From positions 1,191,501 through 1,255,500 of the forward strand of contig NZ_CP044423.1 in the NCBI RefSeq assembly GCF_008824185.1: DNA of 64,000 bases. Direction: 5' to 3'. Shown in pieces: positions 16,497 through 24,979 of this stretch. The notes beneath the pieces are model-generated. The model worked only from the letters and a program-made list of their open reading frames with translations, was not told where the DNA came from and did not search any database. Position numbers and translations under genes: made by a program. The stretch is from Paracoccus pantotrophus (GTDB taxonomy: Bacteria > Pseudomonadota > Alphaproteobacteria > Rhodobacterales > Rhodobacteraceae). Every line of letters starts with the position of its first letter. Position 1 is the first letter of the stretch.

Positions 16497-16652
16497 GGAC
16501 GATGTCCTTTCCGATTGTCGTTGTCACGGACGGCGGGTGCCGCCATATGCCCGTCCAACGTCACCATCCTCCGCATCGTTCCCGCGAAATGGTGCCGAAA
16601 CAATCACAAGGCGGAAATCCGCCTGTGATCGCGGCCCCGGCTGGCAACCGCC

Positions 16653-17756
16653 TCAGCGCCGCGGCGGATGGCTGATGCGCCCGCCGCAGACCGGCCCCGG
16701 CGCGCCGGTGGTGCCGGGCCCCGAGGTCGGCAACCCGCGCAGCACCCGCACCGCCAGCCAGCCGAAGGCCTGCGCTTCCAGCATGTCGCCGTCGAGCCCG
16801 GCTTCCTCGACCGGCGCGACGCGGGCCGCCAGCCGCGCCGCCAGCGCCGCCATCAGCGCGGCATTGTGACGGCCGCCGCCGCAGACCAGCACCAGGCCGG
16901 GCACCGGGTCCAGGGCCGCCATGCCCGCCGCCACCGCCGCCGCCGCCGCATGGGTCAGCGTCGCGGCCGCATCGGCATCCGATAGCCCTACCACCTCGGC
17001 CGCAAGCGCGGGAAAGGCGTCGCGGTCCAGCGATTTCGGCACGGGTCGGGCGAAATGCGGATGTTCCAGGAAACGGGCGATGACGCGCTCGTCCGGGTTG
17101 CCCTGCAAGGCCAGCCGCCCGCCCTCATCGCGGGCCAGGCCGCGGCGGGCGCGCATCAGGTCGTTCAGCGGCGCATTGGCCGGGCCGGTATCGAAGGCGA
17201 TGCAGGCGCCCGGCGCCTCGGGCGCATCGGCGGCCGGATCGACAAAGGTCAGGTTGCCCACCCCGCCCAGGTTCAGGAAAGCGACGGGCGCGCGCGGCAA
17301 ATGCCCCTGCCCCATCGCCCATTCCGCACAGGCCCAGTGGAAGAAGGGCGCAAGCGGCGCGCCCTCGCCGCCCTGCCGCACGTCCTCGGAGCGGAAATCC
17401 CAGACCACCGGCCGGCCCAGCCGGCGCGCCAGCGCCGCGCCGTCGCCCGCCTGATGCGTGCCCCGCCCCGCCGGGTCATGGGCCAGCGTCTGGCCGTGAT
17501 AGCCGACCAGTTCCGCCTCGGGGAAACCTTCGGCCAGCGCGGCATGGGCGGCGACCGAGAGCGCCGCCGCATCCGCCACGTCCGGCCCGCCCGGCCATTG
17601 CCCCAGCGCCGCGTGCAGCAGCCCCGATTCGTTGCCGGAATAGGCGCGCCAGGCGCTGCGGCCGAACCCGGCGATGCGCCGCCCGTCGGTCTCGATCATC
17701 GCCGCGTCCACCCCATCGAGCGAGGTGCCCGACATCATCCCCAGCGCATGGATCAT
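16653..17756 (-). CDS. anmK: anhydro-N-acetylmuramic acid kinase
   Basis: 367 residues from MIHALGMMSGTSLDGVD, the conserved AnmK start; the frame is open 20 codons further but unconserved. AnmK hydrolyses and phosphorylates 1,6-anhydro-MurNAc from cell-wall turnover to MurNAc-6-phosphate. Visible motifs: GMMSGTSLDGVD (6-17) for ATP binding, VGYHGQTLAHDP, FLNLGGVGN, FDTGPANAPLND and LVCGGGRHN. It is divergent from tyrS, with only 58 bases between the starts, a pairing frequent in proteobacteria. Confidence 0.96.
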   Translation of the reverse strand: MIHALGMMSGTSLDGVDAAMIETDGRRIAGFGRSAWRAYSGNESGLLHAALGQWPGGPDVADAAALSVAAHAALAEGFPEAELVGYHGQTLAHDPAGRGTHQAGDGAALARRLGRPVVWDFRSEDVRQGGEGAPLAPFFHWACAEWAMGQGHLPRAPVAFLNLGGVGNLTFVDPAADAPEAPGACIAFDTGPANAPLNDLMRARRGLARDEGGRLALQGNPDERVIARFLEHPHFARPVPKSLDRDAFPALAAEVVGLSDADAAATLTHAAAAAVAAGMAALDPVPGLVLVCGGGRHNAALMAALAARLAARVAPVEEAGLDGDMLEAQAFGWLAVRVLRGLPTSGPGTTGAPGPVCGGRISHPPRR

Positions 17757-17814
17757 CCTGCTTTCCCTTCGGCCCTTCCCCCGGTATATCCGCGCCAGTC
17801 GAAAGGAACAGCCC

Positions 17815-19059
17815 ATGACCTACCGTGCCAAATCCGATTTCCTGAACGTGATGATCGAGCGTGGCTACCTGGCGGACTGCACCGACATGCAGGCGCTGGA
17901 CGAAGCCCTGATCCTCGGCCCGGTGACGGCATATATCGGCTATGACGCGACGGCGGCCAGCCTGCATGTCGGGCACCTCCTGAACATCATGATGCTGCGC
18001 TGGTTCCAGAAGACCGGCAACCGACCGATCACGCTGATGGGCGGCGGCACCACCAAGGTCGGCGACCCCAGCTTCCGCAGCGAGGAGCGTCCGCTGCTGA
18101 CCCCGGACGCGATCCAGACGAATATCGACGGCATGCAGCAGGTCTTTGCCCGCTACCTCGACTATGCCGACGGCCGCGCGATGATGCTCAACAACGCCGA
18201 ATGGCTGGACGGCCTGAACTACCTCGATTTTCTGCGCGACATCGGCCGGCATTTCTCGGTCAACCGGATGCTGTCGTTCGAATCGGTCAAGTCGCGGCTG
18301 GACCGCGAGCAGTCGCTGAGCTTCCTCGAATTCAACTACATGATCCTGCAGGCCTATGACTTCCTGGAACTGTATCGCCGCTACGGCTGCCGGCTGCAGA
18401 TGGGCGGCTCGGACCAGTGGGGCAATATCGTCAACGGCATCGACCTGACCCGCCGGGTGCTGGATGCCGAGATCTGGGGCCTGACCTCGCCCTTGCTGAC
18501 CACCTCGGACGGGCGCAAGATGGGCAAGTCGGCCGGCGGCGCGGTCTGGCTCAACGGCGCGATGCTGTCGCCCTACGAGTTCTGGCAGTTCTGGCGCAAC
18601 ACCACCGACGCCGATGTCGGCCGCTTCCTGAAACTCTATACCGAGCTGCCGGTCGAGGAATGCGACCGGCTGGGCGCGCTTTCGGGCTCCGAGATCAACG
18701 CGGCCAAGATCATCCTGGCCAATGAGGTCACGACGCTGCTGCACGGGGCCGAGGCGGCGGCCTCGGCCGAGGCGACCGCGCGCGAGGTCTTCGAGCAGGG
18801 CGGCGCCGGCGGCGATCTCGAGGTGGTGACGGTCAGCGCCGATGCCCTGGCCTCGGGCCTGACCGTGGTGCAGCTGCTGGCGCAGACCGGCATCACCGCC
18901 TCGGGCAAGGAGGCCAAGCGCCTGATCGCCGAAGGGGGACTGCGGCTCAACAACGAAGCCGTCAGCGACCCGCAGCTGGCCGTCGACGCGGCGCTGATCG
19001 GCGACGGGCTGAAGGTTTCGGTCGGCAAGAAAAAGCACCGCATGGTGCAATTGGGATAA
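17815..19059 (+). CDS. tyrS: tyrosyl-tRNA synthetase
   Basis: 414 residues from the ATG at 17815 with GAAAGGAA upstream; earlier in-frame codons overlap anmK and are rejected. Class I synthetase: HIGH-like HVGH at 51-54, KMSKS-like motif KMGKS in TTSDGRKMGKS, tyrosine pocket residues in GYDATAASL and GGSDQWGNI. A C-terminal S4-like RNA-binding domain carries SGKEAKRLIAEGGLRLNNEA. Charges tRNA-Tyr in the cytoplasm. No terminator with T-run is obvious in the GC-rich 229 bases that follow. Confidence 0.97.
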   Translation: MTYRAKSDFLNVMIERGYLADCTDMQALDEALILGPVTAYIGYDATAASLHVGHLLNIMMLRWFQKTGNRPITLMGGGTTKVGDPSFRSEERPLLTPDAIQTNIDGMQQVFARYLDYADGRAMMLNNAEWLDGLNYLDFLRDIGRHFSVNRMLSFESVKSRLDREQSLSFLEFNYMILQAYDFLELYRRYGCRLQMGGSDQWGNIVNGIDLTRRVLDAEIWGLTSPLLTTSDGRKMGKSAGGAVWLNGAMLSPYEFWQFWRNTTDADVGRFLKLYTELPVEECDRLGALSGSEINAAKIILANEVTTLLHGAEAAASAEATAREVFEQGGAGGDLEVVTVSADALASGLTVVQLLAQTGITASGKEAKRLIAEGGLRLNNEAVSDPQLAVDAALIGDGLKVSVGKKKHRMVQLG

Positions 19060-19288
19060 GCCAAACGCCGGGGCTCCCCGCCGGCCCGCTCCTCCGGCCG
19101 GCCCGGTGGCCGGGGCCGCCCTCCCGAACCGCCCCGCCTGCCCGAATCGCGGCTCCGGCGCCGCCCGCGCGCCGGACCGCCTGCCCCCTCACGGCCTCGT
19201 GCTTCGCAGGCCCGCGCGCCGCCCTTGCCCGGTGCTTCCCTTGCCCCCGCATCTCGCCTAACCTGCGGCGCAAAGGAAAGGCCCATGC

Positions 19289-19753
19289 ATGAGCAGCTAT
19301 GAATACACCGTCATCCCCGCTCCCGCCCGCGGCGAAAAGGCCAGGGGGGCGCGCAGCGGCATCGAGCGTTTCGCCGCCACCCTCGCCGATGTCCTCAACG
19401 AGATGGCCCGCGACGGCTGGGACTATGTCCGCGCCGAAACCCTGCCGGCCGAAGAACGCTCGGGCCTGACCAGCCGCACCACGGTCTATCACAACCTGCT
19501 GATCTTCCGCCGCGCGCTTGCGGGGTCCGCAGACCAGCCGGTCGCCGTGGCGCAGCCGCAACCCGCCGCAGCCGCCCCCCAGCCGGAACCCGAGCCTGCC
19601 GCCCGCGGCCCGTTCAGCCAACCGATGCGGGCGGCGCCGAAACCGGCAGCCCCTGCCGCGCCGACCGCTGCCGCGCGCGTCGCGGAACCGCCGCTGACCG
19701 CGCCGCCGGCCCCGGCCCCCGCGGGCCCGCGCCTCGGCCCGGCCAGCCGCTGA
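19289..19753 (+). CDS. DUF4177 protein with Pro/Ala-rich tail
   Basis: 154 residues. The first 70 form a DUF4177-like domain (YEYTVIPAPARGEKARG, LADVLNEMARDGWDYVRAET, YHNLLIFRR), a small fold found in many Rhodobacteraceae proteins with no known activity. The rest, about residues 80-154, is a low-complexity tail of proline, alanine and arginine, probably disordered. The start at 19289 has AAAGGAAAGG eight bases upstream. The stop is directly followed by a copy of the dispersed motif. Function unknown. Confidence 0.75.
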   Translation: MSSYEYTVIPAPARGEKARGARSGIERFAATLADVLNEMARDGWDYVRAETLPAEERSGLTSRTTVYHNLLIFRRALAGSADQPVAVAQPQPAAAAPQPEPEPAARGPFSQPMRAAPKPAAPAAPTAAARVAEPPLTAPPAPAPAGPRLGPASR

Positions 19754-19776
19754 TTTCTCCGTTTTCCAAATACCCC
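19753..19776 (+). repeat. copy of dispersed intergenic motif with downstream hairpin
   Basis: ATTTCTCCGTTTTCCAAATA then CCCC, beginning on the last base of the DUF4177 stop. It continues into GC-rich hairpins, the clearest being GAGGGGC-AGC-GCCCCTC at 19801-19817. The latter may also help terminate slyX and the DUF4177 gene. Confidence 0.75.
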
Positions 19777-19823
19777 GGGGTGAGCCCCCGGCACGGGGGC
19801 GAGGGGCAGCGCCCCTCACCCCT

Positions 19824-20039
19824 TCACCAATGCGGCGGCCGCTGGTCCGCCAGCGGCACCGTGCCCGCCTCGGCCTCGCGCTCCGCCTCGCGCTCCATCA
19901 GCATGCCGACATGGCGCGCCAGCCGGGCGATCTCGCCCTCCTGCCGGGCCACGATACCCGACAGATCCTCGACGGTCCGCGCCAGATAGGCCGCGGCTTC
20001 CTCCAGCCGCTCGATCCGTTCCTGCGTCTGCTTGTCCAT
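19824..20039 (-). CDS. slyX: SlyX family protein
   Basis: 71 residues starting MDKQTQERIERLEE. A single amphipathic coiled-coil (RIERLEEAAAYLARTVEDL, VARQEGEIARLARHVGML) and the C-terminal RPPHW-like end are typical of SlyX, a small cytoplasmic protein of unknown function. Divergent from hisS with 48 bases between. The longer frame upstream runs antisense through hisS and is a shadow. Confidence 0.85.
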   Translation of the reverse strand: MDKQTQERIERLEEAAAYLARTVEDLSGIVARQEGEIARLARHVGMLMEREAEREAEAGTVPLADQRPPHW

Positions 20040-20087
20040 CCATCCTCCATCCGCTAGACCGCCGCATGGAAAAGCCCGAGGCAAACC

Positions 20088-21572
20088 ATGGCGAAAGATC
20101 AGAAGAAACAGCCCCGTCCCAAGGCCGAGACGCCCAAGGGGTTCCGCGACTATTTCGGCGCGGACGTGACCGAGCGCAAGCAGATGCTGGACCGTATCGC
20201 CGAGATCTATCATCGCCACGGCTTCGAGCCGCTCGAAACCAGTGCCGTGGAAACCGTCGAGGCGCTGGGAAAGTTCCTGCCCGACGTGGACCGCCCCAAT
20301 GCCGGCGTCTTCGCCTGGCAGGAATCGGACGTCCCCGGCGGCGGCTCCGGCGACTGGCTGGCGCTGCGCTATGACCTGACCGCGCCCTTGGCCCGCGTCG
20401 CGGCGCAGTTCCGCAACGACCTGCCCAGCCCCTATCGCCGCTATGCCATGGGCCCGGTCTGGCGCAATGAAAAGCCCGGCCCCGGCCGCTTCCGCCAGTT
20501 CTACCAATGCGATGCCGATACCGTGGGTTCTGCCTCGGTTGCCGCGGATGCCGAGATCTGCGCCATGCTGGCGGCGGCGCTGGAACATGCCGGGATCGCG
20601 CGCGGCGACTACCTGATCCGCATCAACAACCGCAAGGTGCTGAACGGCATCCTGGAATCCACGGGCGTGGCCGAGGGCAAGCCTGCCGACGACGTGCTGC
20701 GCACCATCGACAAGTTCGACAAGGTCGGCGAGGAGGGCGTGCGCCAGCTGCTCACCACCGGCCGCAAGGACGATAGCGGCGCCTTCATCGAGGGCGTGGG
20801 GCTGGCCCCCGAACAGGCCGGTCCGGTGCTGGCCTTCCTGACCTCGAAGGGCGCGGACAACGCCGCGACGCTGCAAAACCTGCGCGCCGCCGTCGGCGCC
20901 TCGGCCGCGGGGGCCGAGGGGGTCGCGGAACTGGCGCAGATTGCCCAGATGCTCGCCGCCATGGGCGTGGGCGAGGATCGCGCCGTCATCGACCCGTCGA
21001 TCGTGCGCGGCCTGGGCTATTACACCGGCCCGGTCTTCGAGGCCGAGCTGACCTTCGAGATCCTCGACGACAAGGGCCGCAAGCGTCAGTTCGGCTCGGT
21101 CGCCGGCGGCGGGCGCTATGACGGGCTGGTGGAACGCTTCACCGGCCAGAAGGTGCCGGCGACCGGCGTCTCCATCGGCGTGGACCGGCTGCTGGCCGCC
21201 CTGCGCGCCAAGGGGCTGATGGGCGGGGCCGAGCCGGGCCCGGTCGTCGTCACCGTCATGGACCGCGAGCGCATGGCCGATTACCAGGCCATGGCGGCGG
21301 AACTGCGCGCGGCCGGCATCCGCGCCGAGGTCTATCTGGGCAACCCGAAGAACTTCGGCAACCAGCTGAAATATGCCGACAAGCGCAATGCCCCGGTCGC
21401 GATCATCCAGGGCGGCGACGAGGCGGCGCGCGGCGTGGTGCAGGTCAAGGACTTGGTCCTTGGGGCGAAGATCGCGGCCGAGGCCAGCCACGAGGAATGG
21501 AAGGCCCAGCCCGCCCAGACCGAAGTGGCCCGCGCCGATCTGGTCGCCGAAGTCCGGCGCATCCTGGGATGA
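20088..21572 (+). CDS. hisS: histidyl-tRNA synthetase
   Basis: 494 residues, class II synthetase. Motif 2 is in RYAMGPVWRNEKPGPGRFRQ, with FYQCDAD following; the histidine-specific GLGYYTGPVFEAEL and the motif 3 region GGGRYDGLVERF are present; an anticodon-binding domain lies at the C-terminus (about 400-494). It opens the operon hisS-hisZ-hisG, coupled to hisZ through an ATGA overlap. Combining a tRNA-charging gene with the first biosynthetic enzyme suggests joint control of histidine supply and use. Confidence 0.97.
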   Translation: MAKDQKKQPRPKAETPKGFRDYFGADVTERKQMLDRIAEIYHRHGFEPLETSAVETVEALGKFLPDVDRPNAGVFAWQESDVPGGGSGDWLALRYDLTAPLARVAAQFRNDLPSPYRRYAMGPVWRNEKPGPGRFRQFYQCDADTVGSASVAADAEICAMLAAALEHAGIARGDYLIRINNRKVLNGILESTGVAEGKPADDVLRTIDKFDKVGEEGVRQLLTTGRKDDSGAFIEGVGLAPEQAGPVLAFLTSKGADNAATLQNLRAAVGASAAGAEGVAELAQIAQMLAAMGVGEDRAVIDPSIVRGLGYYTGPVFEAELTFEILDDKGRKRQFGSVAGGGRYDGLVERFTGQKVPATGVSIGVDRLLAALRAKGLMGGAEPGPVVVTVMDRERMADYQAMAAELRAAGIRAEVYLGNPKNFGNQLKYADKRNAPVAIIQGGDEAARGVVQVKDLVLGAKIAAEASHEEWKAQPAQTEVARADLVAEVRRILG

Positions 21573-22651
21573 GCAAGCGCGAGAAACAGGCCATCGGCCA
21601 GCGGATCCTCGCCGCCTTCCGCGCCGCAGGGGCCGAGGAAGTGGCGCCCGACCTGCTGCTGCCGGCCGAGACGCTCTTGGACCTCTATGGCGAGGACATC
21701 CGCGCCCGCGCCTATGTGACCCAGGATCCGATCCGCGGCGAGATGATGCTGCGCCCCGACTTCACCGTGCCGGTGGTGCAGATGCACATGGCCAGCGGCG
21801 CCGAGCCCGCCCGCTATTGCTACCTGGGCGAGGTGTTCCGCAAGCAGGACCATGGCGAGACGCGCCCCGAGCATCCGCGCGACAACGAATACCTGCAGGC
21901 CGGCTTCGAGCTTTTCGCCCGCGACCCGGATGCCGATGCCGAGGTTTTCGCCCTGTTCCACGACATCCTGGCGCCCCTGAAGCTGCAGGCCAGCATGGGC
22001 GACATGGACCTGCTGATAGACGCGGTGCGCGCCTTGCCGCTGTCGGGTGCGCGTCGTGCCGCGCTTTTGCACCACATCTGGCGGCCGCGGCGCTTTGCCA
22101 AGGCGCTGGCGCGCTTCGCCGCCCCGGCCGAGGCCCGCGGCTTTCCCGAAACCGCCGCGCCCTGGACCGGGCTGCGTTCGCCGGCCGAGATGCAGGCCCG
22201 CATCGACCGGCTGCGCAGCGACGCCGCCGAGGCGCCGCTGCCGCCGCAATGGGTCGAGCGGCTGGAGCGGCTGTTCTCCATCCAGGCCCCGGCCCCCGAG
22301 GCGCTGCGGCAGCTGCGCGCGCTGGCGGCCGAGATCCCCGACATCGCCGAGGCGGTGGACCGGCTGGAGCGCAATCTCGCGGCGCTGTCGGCGCGCGGCA
22401 TCGACGTGGGCCGGGTGCATTTCGACGCCAGCCACGGCCGGCACACAATGGAATATTACGACGGCATGACTTTCAGCTTTGCCGCGCCGGGCCGCACGGA
22501 CTGGCCGCCCGTCGCCTCGGGCGGGCGCTACGACGCGCTGGCGGCGGTGCTGGGCCAGGCGCAGGGCCGCTCGATCCCGGCGGTGGGCGGCATCATCCGG
22601 CCGGGGCTGGTCTACGAATTGGGGGGCCAGGTCTTGGGGAAAGCAGCATGA
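21569..22651 (+). CDS. hisZ: ATP phosphoribosyltransferase regulatory subunit
   Basis: 360 residues from MSKREKQAIGQRIL, overlapping the hisS stop as ATGA. A HisRS-like class II fold without tRNA charging role: MMLRPDFTVPVVQMH, YCYLGEVFRKQDHGETRPEH, EYLQAGFELF, and ASGGRYDALAAVLG. HisZ binds short-form HisG and provides the allosteric site for histidine feedback. The neighbour hisG is exactly the short form that needs HisZ. Confidence 0.95.
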   Translation: MSKREKQAIGQRILAAFRAAGAEEVAPDLLLPAETLLDLYGEDIRARAYVTQDPIRGEMMLRPDFTVPVVQMHMASGAEPARYCYLGEVFRKQDHGETRPEHPRDNEYLQAGFELFARDPDADAEVFALFHDILAPLKLQASMGDMDLLIDAVRALPLSGARRAALLHHIWRPRRFAKALARFAAPAEARGFPETAAPWTGLRSPAEMQARIDRLRSDAAEAPLPPQWVERLERLFSIQAPAPEALRQLRALAAEIPDIAEAVDRLERNLAALSARGIDVGRVHFDASHGRHTMEYYDGMTFSFAAPGRTDWPPVASGGRYDALAAVLGQAQGRSIPAVGGIIRPGLVYELGGQVLGKAA

Positions 22652-23325
22652 TCCGGCTGGGCGTGCCGTCCAAGGGGCGGCTGATGGAGCAGACATTCGA
22701 CTGGTTCGCCACCCGCGGCGTGACCCTGTCGCGCGCCGGCTCGGATCGCGAATATGCCGGCCGGGTCGAGGGGGCGGACAATGTCGCGCTGGTGCTGCTG
22801 TCGGCGGGCGAGATCCCGCGCGAGTTGATGGCCGGGCGCATCCACCTGGGCGTGACCGGCACCGACCTGATCCGCGAGAAGCTGCCCGGCTGGCGCAGCC
22901 ATGTCGAGGAACTGGCGCCGATGGGCTTCGGCCATGCCGACCTGATCCTGGCCGTGCCCGCTTGCTGGAGCGATTGCGAGACGCTGGACGATTTCGCCAC
23001 CATCGCCCGCGATTTCCGCGCCGAGCACGGCTTCCGCCTGCGCATCGCCACCAAGTATCATCGGCTGGTGCGCGCCTGGCTCTCGGCGCAGGAGGTCGCG
23101 GATTACCAGCTGGTCGACAGCCAGGGCGCGACCGAGGGCACGGTGGCCAACCTGACCGCCGAGGCCATCGCCGACATCACCTCCTCGGGCGAGACGCTGC
23201 GCGCCAACCACCTGAAGATCATCGGCGAGGAGCCGATCCTGCGCTCGCAGGCGACGCTCTTGCGCTCGCTGGCGGCGGGGGACGAGGCCGAGGTGCGGGA
23301 TTTCTCAGCGCGACTCGGGCTCTAG
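22648..23325 (+). CDS. hisG: ATP phosphoribosyltransferase, short form catalytic subunit
   Basis: 225 residues; long-form HisG would have about 290. It catalyses the first step of histidine biosynthesis, joining ATP and PRPP. Visible: LGVPSKGRLMEQT at the N-terminus, IHLGVTGTDLIRE, RIATKYHRLVRAW, and LVDSQGATEGTVANLTAEAI. The missing C-terminal regulatory domain explains the presence of hisZ, to which it is coupled by an ATGA overlap. Confidence 0.96.
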   Translation: MIRLGVPSKGRLMEQTFDWFATRGVTLSRAGSDREYAGRVEGADNVALVLLSAGEIPRELMAGRIHLGVTGTDLIREKLPGWRSHVEELAPMGFGHADLILAVPACWSDCETLDDFATIARDFRAEHGFRLRIATKYHRLVRAWLSAQEVADYQLVDSQGATEGTVANLTAEAIADITSSGETLRANHLKIIGEEPILRSQATLLRSLAAGDEAEVRDFSARLGL

Positions 23326-23380
23326 AAACCCGCGGCCGGGCAGCGGCGTTGTTTTCCTGCACCGCCAAGGGAGAATGACC

Positions 23381-23749
23381 ATGCGCCTGGCCGCCCTGAT
23401 GCTGATCCTGTCCGCCAGCCCCGTGCTGGCCTCGTCCGAAGCGGCCTGGGAGCAGTTCCGCCAGGATGTCGAGGCGGCCTGCACCGCGCTGGCCCCCGAG
23501 GCGGGCGAGACGGCGATCGAGATCAACCCCTTCGGCTCGGAAAGCTACGGCGCGGCGCTCTTGATCACCACGCTCGCCGATGGCGGGGTGGATCGCTACG
23601 TCTGCATCTATGACAAGCAGGCCGGAACCGCCGAGCTGACCGCGCCCTTCACGCCACCGCAGGATGTGGTCGAGCCGATGGCCGATGCGGCGGGCAATGT
23701 CGCGCCGGCCGAGGACACAAGGACCGACGCGCATCTCGTCAAGCCGTGA
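23381..23749 (+). CDS. small exported protein of unknown function
   Basis: 122 residues from the second ATG at 23381: AAGGGAG ends seven bases before it but only one base before the first ATG at 23375. A signal peptide ends near SPVLA-SSEAAW. The mature part has two cysteines (EAACTALAP and DRYVCIYDK) that could form a disulfide, and an acidic, low-complexity end. I do not recognise a family. Located 55 bases after hisG, so it may lie on the same transcript. Confidence 0.65.
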   Translation: MRLAALMLILSASPVLASSEAAWEQFRQDVEAACTALAPEAGETAIEINPFGSESYGAALLITTLADGGVDRYVCIYDKQAGTAELTAPFTPPQDVVEPMADAAGNVAPAEDTRTDAHLVKP

Positions 23750-23774
23750 CCTCCGCTCCGGTTGCGCCGCCGCA

Positions 23775-23795
23775 GGGGTATTTGGAAAACGGAAA
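23775..23795 (-). repeat. copy of dispersed intergenic motif
   Basis: On the minus strand TTTCCGTTTTCCAAATACCC C, starting nine bases after the ftsY stop and reading in the ftsY direction. It lies between convergent genes. Confidence 0.7.
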
Positions 23796-23804
23796 GCCGC
23801 GGGG

Positions 23805-24851
23805 TCAGTCCCCGAGACCGACCAGGGCGCGGGCGAAGTCGCGGGCGTCGAAGGCATCGAGATCGTCGATCTGCTCGCCCACGCCGATGGCATGGATCGG
23901 CAGGCCGAAGCGGTCGGCCAGCGCAACCAGCACGCCGCCGCGCGCGGTGCCGTCCAGCTTGGTCATGACCAGGCCCGAGACATCGGCGAGCTTCCGGAAG
24001 GTCTCGACCTGGCTCAACGCGTTCTGCCCGGTGGTCGCGTCCAGCACCAGCAAGGTGTTGTGCGGCGCCGACGGATCCTTCTTGCGGATGACGCGGACGA
24101 TCTTCGCGAGTTCCTCCATCAGATCCTGGCGGTTCTGCAGGCGGCCGGCGGTGTCGATCATCAGAAGATCCGCGCCCTCAGCCTCGGCCCGCACCATGGC
24201 GTCGAAGGCGAGGCTCGCGGGGTCGGCGCCCTCGGGCGCGGTCATCACCGGCACCCCGGCGCGGCTTCCCCAGACCTGCAATTGCTCGACGGCGGCGGCG
24301 CGGAAGGTGTCGCCGGCCGCGATCACCACCTTCTTGCCTGCCGCCTTGAACTGGCTCGCGAGCTTGCCGATGGTCGTGGTCTTGCCCGAGCCGTTCACCC
24401 CCACCACCAGCACCACCTGCGGCCGCTTGGGATAGAGCGGCAAGGGCTTGGCGACGGGCGTCATGATGCGGGCGATCTCCTCGGCCAGCAGCTCTTTCAG
24501 CTCGGTGGACGAGATGCGCCGCCCCATGCGGCCCTCGGCGATATTGGCGGTGACGCGCAAGGCCGTCTCGACGCCCATGTCGGCCTGGATCAGCATCTCC
24601 TCGAGCTGCTCCAGCATCTCGTCATCCAGCTCGCGGCGCGGCTCGGCCGTGGCGGCCTGGCCGAAGATGCGGCCGAAAAGCCCGGGTTTGGCGGGCGTGT
24701 CAGGGATCGGGGCTTGCGGGGCTGGGGCAGCGGGCTGCACCGGCGCGGCGCTTTCCGGTTCGGCACCTTCGGACACGATGTCATCCAGCCCCGCGCCGAT
24801 CTTCGACGAGGACCGCGTCAGCCGCTCGCGCAGTTTCGAGAAAAACGCCAT
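23805..24851 (-). CDS. ftsY: signal recognition particle receptor FtsY
   Basis: 348 residues starting MAFFSKLRERLTRSSSKIG. A short acidic/proline A region (to about 75) is followed by the helical N domain and the SRP GTPase G domain: G1 GVNGSGKTT at 151-159, DTFRAAAVEQL, DTAGRLQN and TKLDGTARGG. FtsY docks ribosome-SRP complexes at the inner membrane for co-translational insertion. The shortened A region is usual in alphaproteobacteria. The frame continues upstream without a start and is ignored. Confidence 0.97.
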   Translation of the reverse strand: MAFFSKLRERLTRSSSKIGAGLDDIVSEGAEPESAAPVQPAAPAPQAPIPDTPAKPGLFGRIFGQAATAEPRRELDDEMLEQLEEMLIQADMGVETALRVTANIAEGRMGRRISSTELKELLAEEIARIMTPVAKPLPLYPKRPQVVLVVGVNGSGKTTTIGKLASQFKAAGKKVVIAAGDTFRAAAVEQLQVWGSRAGVPVMTAPEGADPASLAFDAMVRAEAEGADLLMIDTAGRLQNRQDLMEELAKIVRVIRKKDPSAPHNTLLVLDATTGQNALSQVETFRKLADVSGLVMTKLDGTARGGVLVALADRFGLPIHAIGVGEQIDDLDAFDARDFARALVGLGD

Positions 24852-24908
24852 GCACCCATCCTTCTGCCTGTGGCGCAAGAGACTAGGCGTTCCGCGGCCA
24901 AAGGAAAA

Positions 24909-24927
24909 GGGCGCCTGCGCAGCGCCC
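24909..24927 (-). terminator. rho-independent terminator after fba
   Basis: Six-bp GGGCGC/GCGCCC stem, extended by two A-T pairs, followed on the minus strand by TTTTCCTT. It ends the fba transcript before ftsY. A second hairpin (GTGGGGGC-AGC-GCCCCCAC, 24956-24974) precedes it directly after the fba stop. Confidence 0.75.
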
Positions 24928-24949
24928 TTCTTTCTTGCCGAAATATCCC
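24928..24949 (+). repeat. divergent copy of dispersed intergenic motif with hairpin
   Basis: TTCTTTCTTGCCGAAATATC CC, matching the consensus at most positions, followed by GGGGGTG and a hairpin at 24956-24974 very like the one after the 19753 copy. It lies between fba and ftsY, antisense to both. Confidence 0.55.
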
Positions 24950-24979
24950 GGGGGTGTGGGGGCAGCGCCCCCACGGCGC

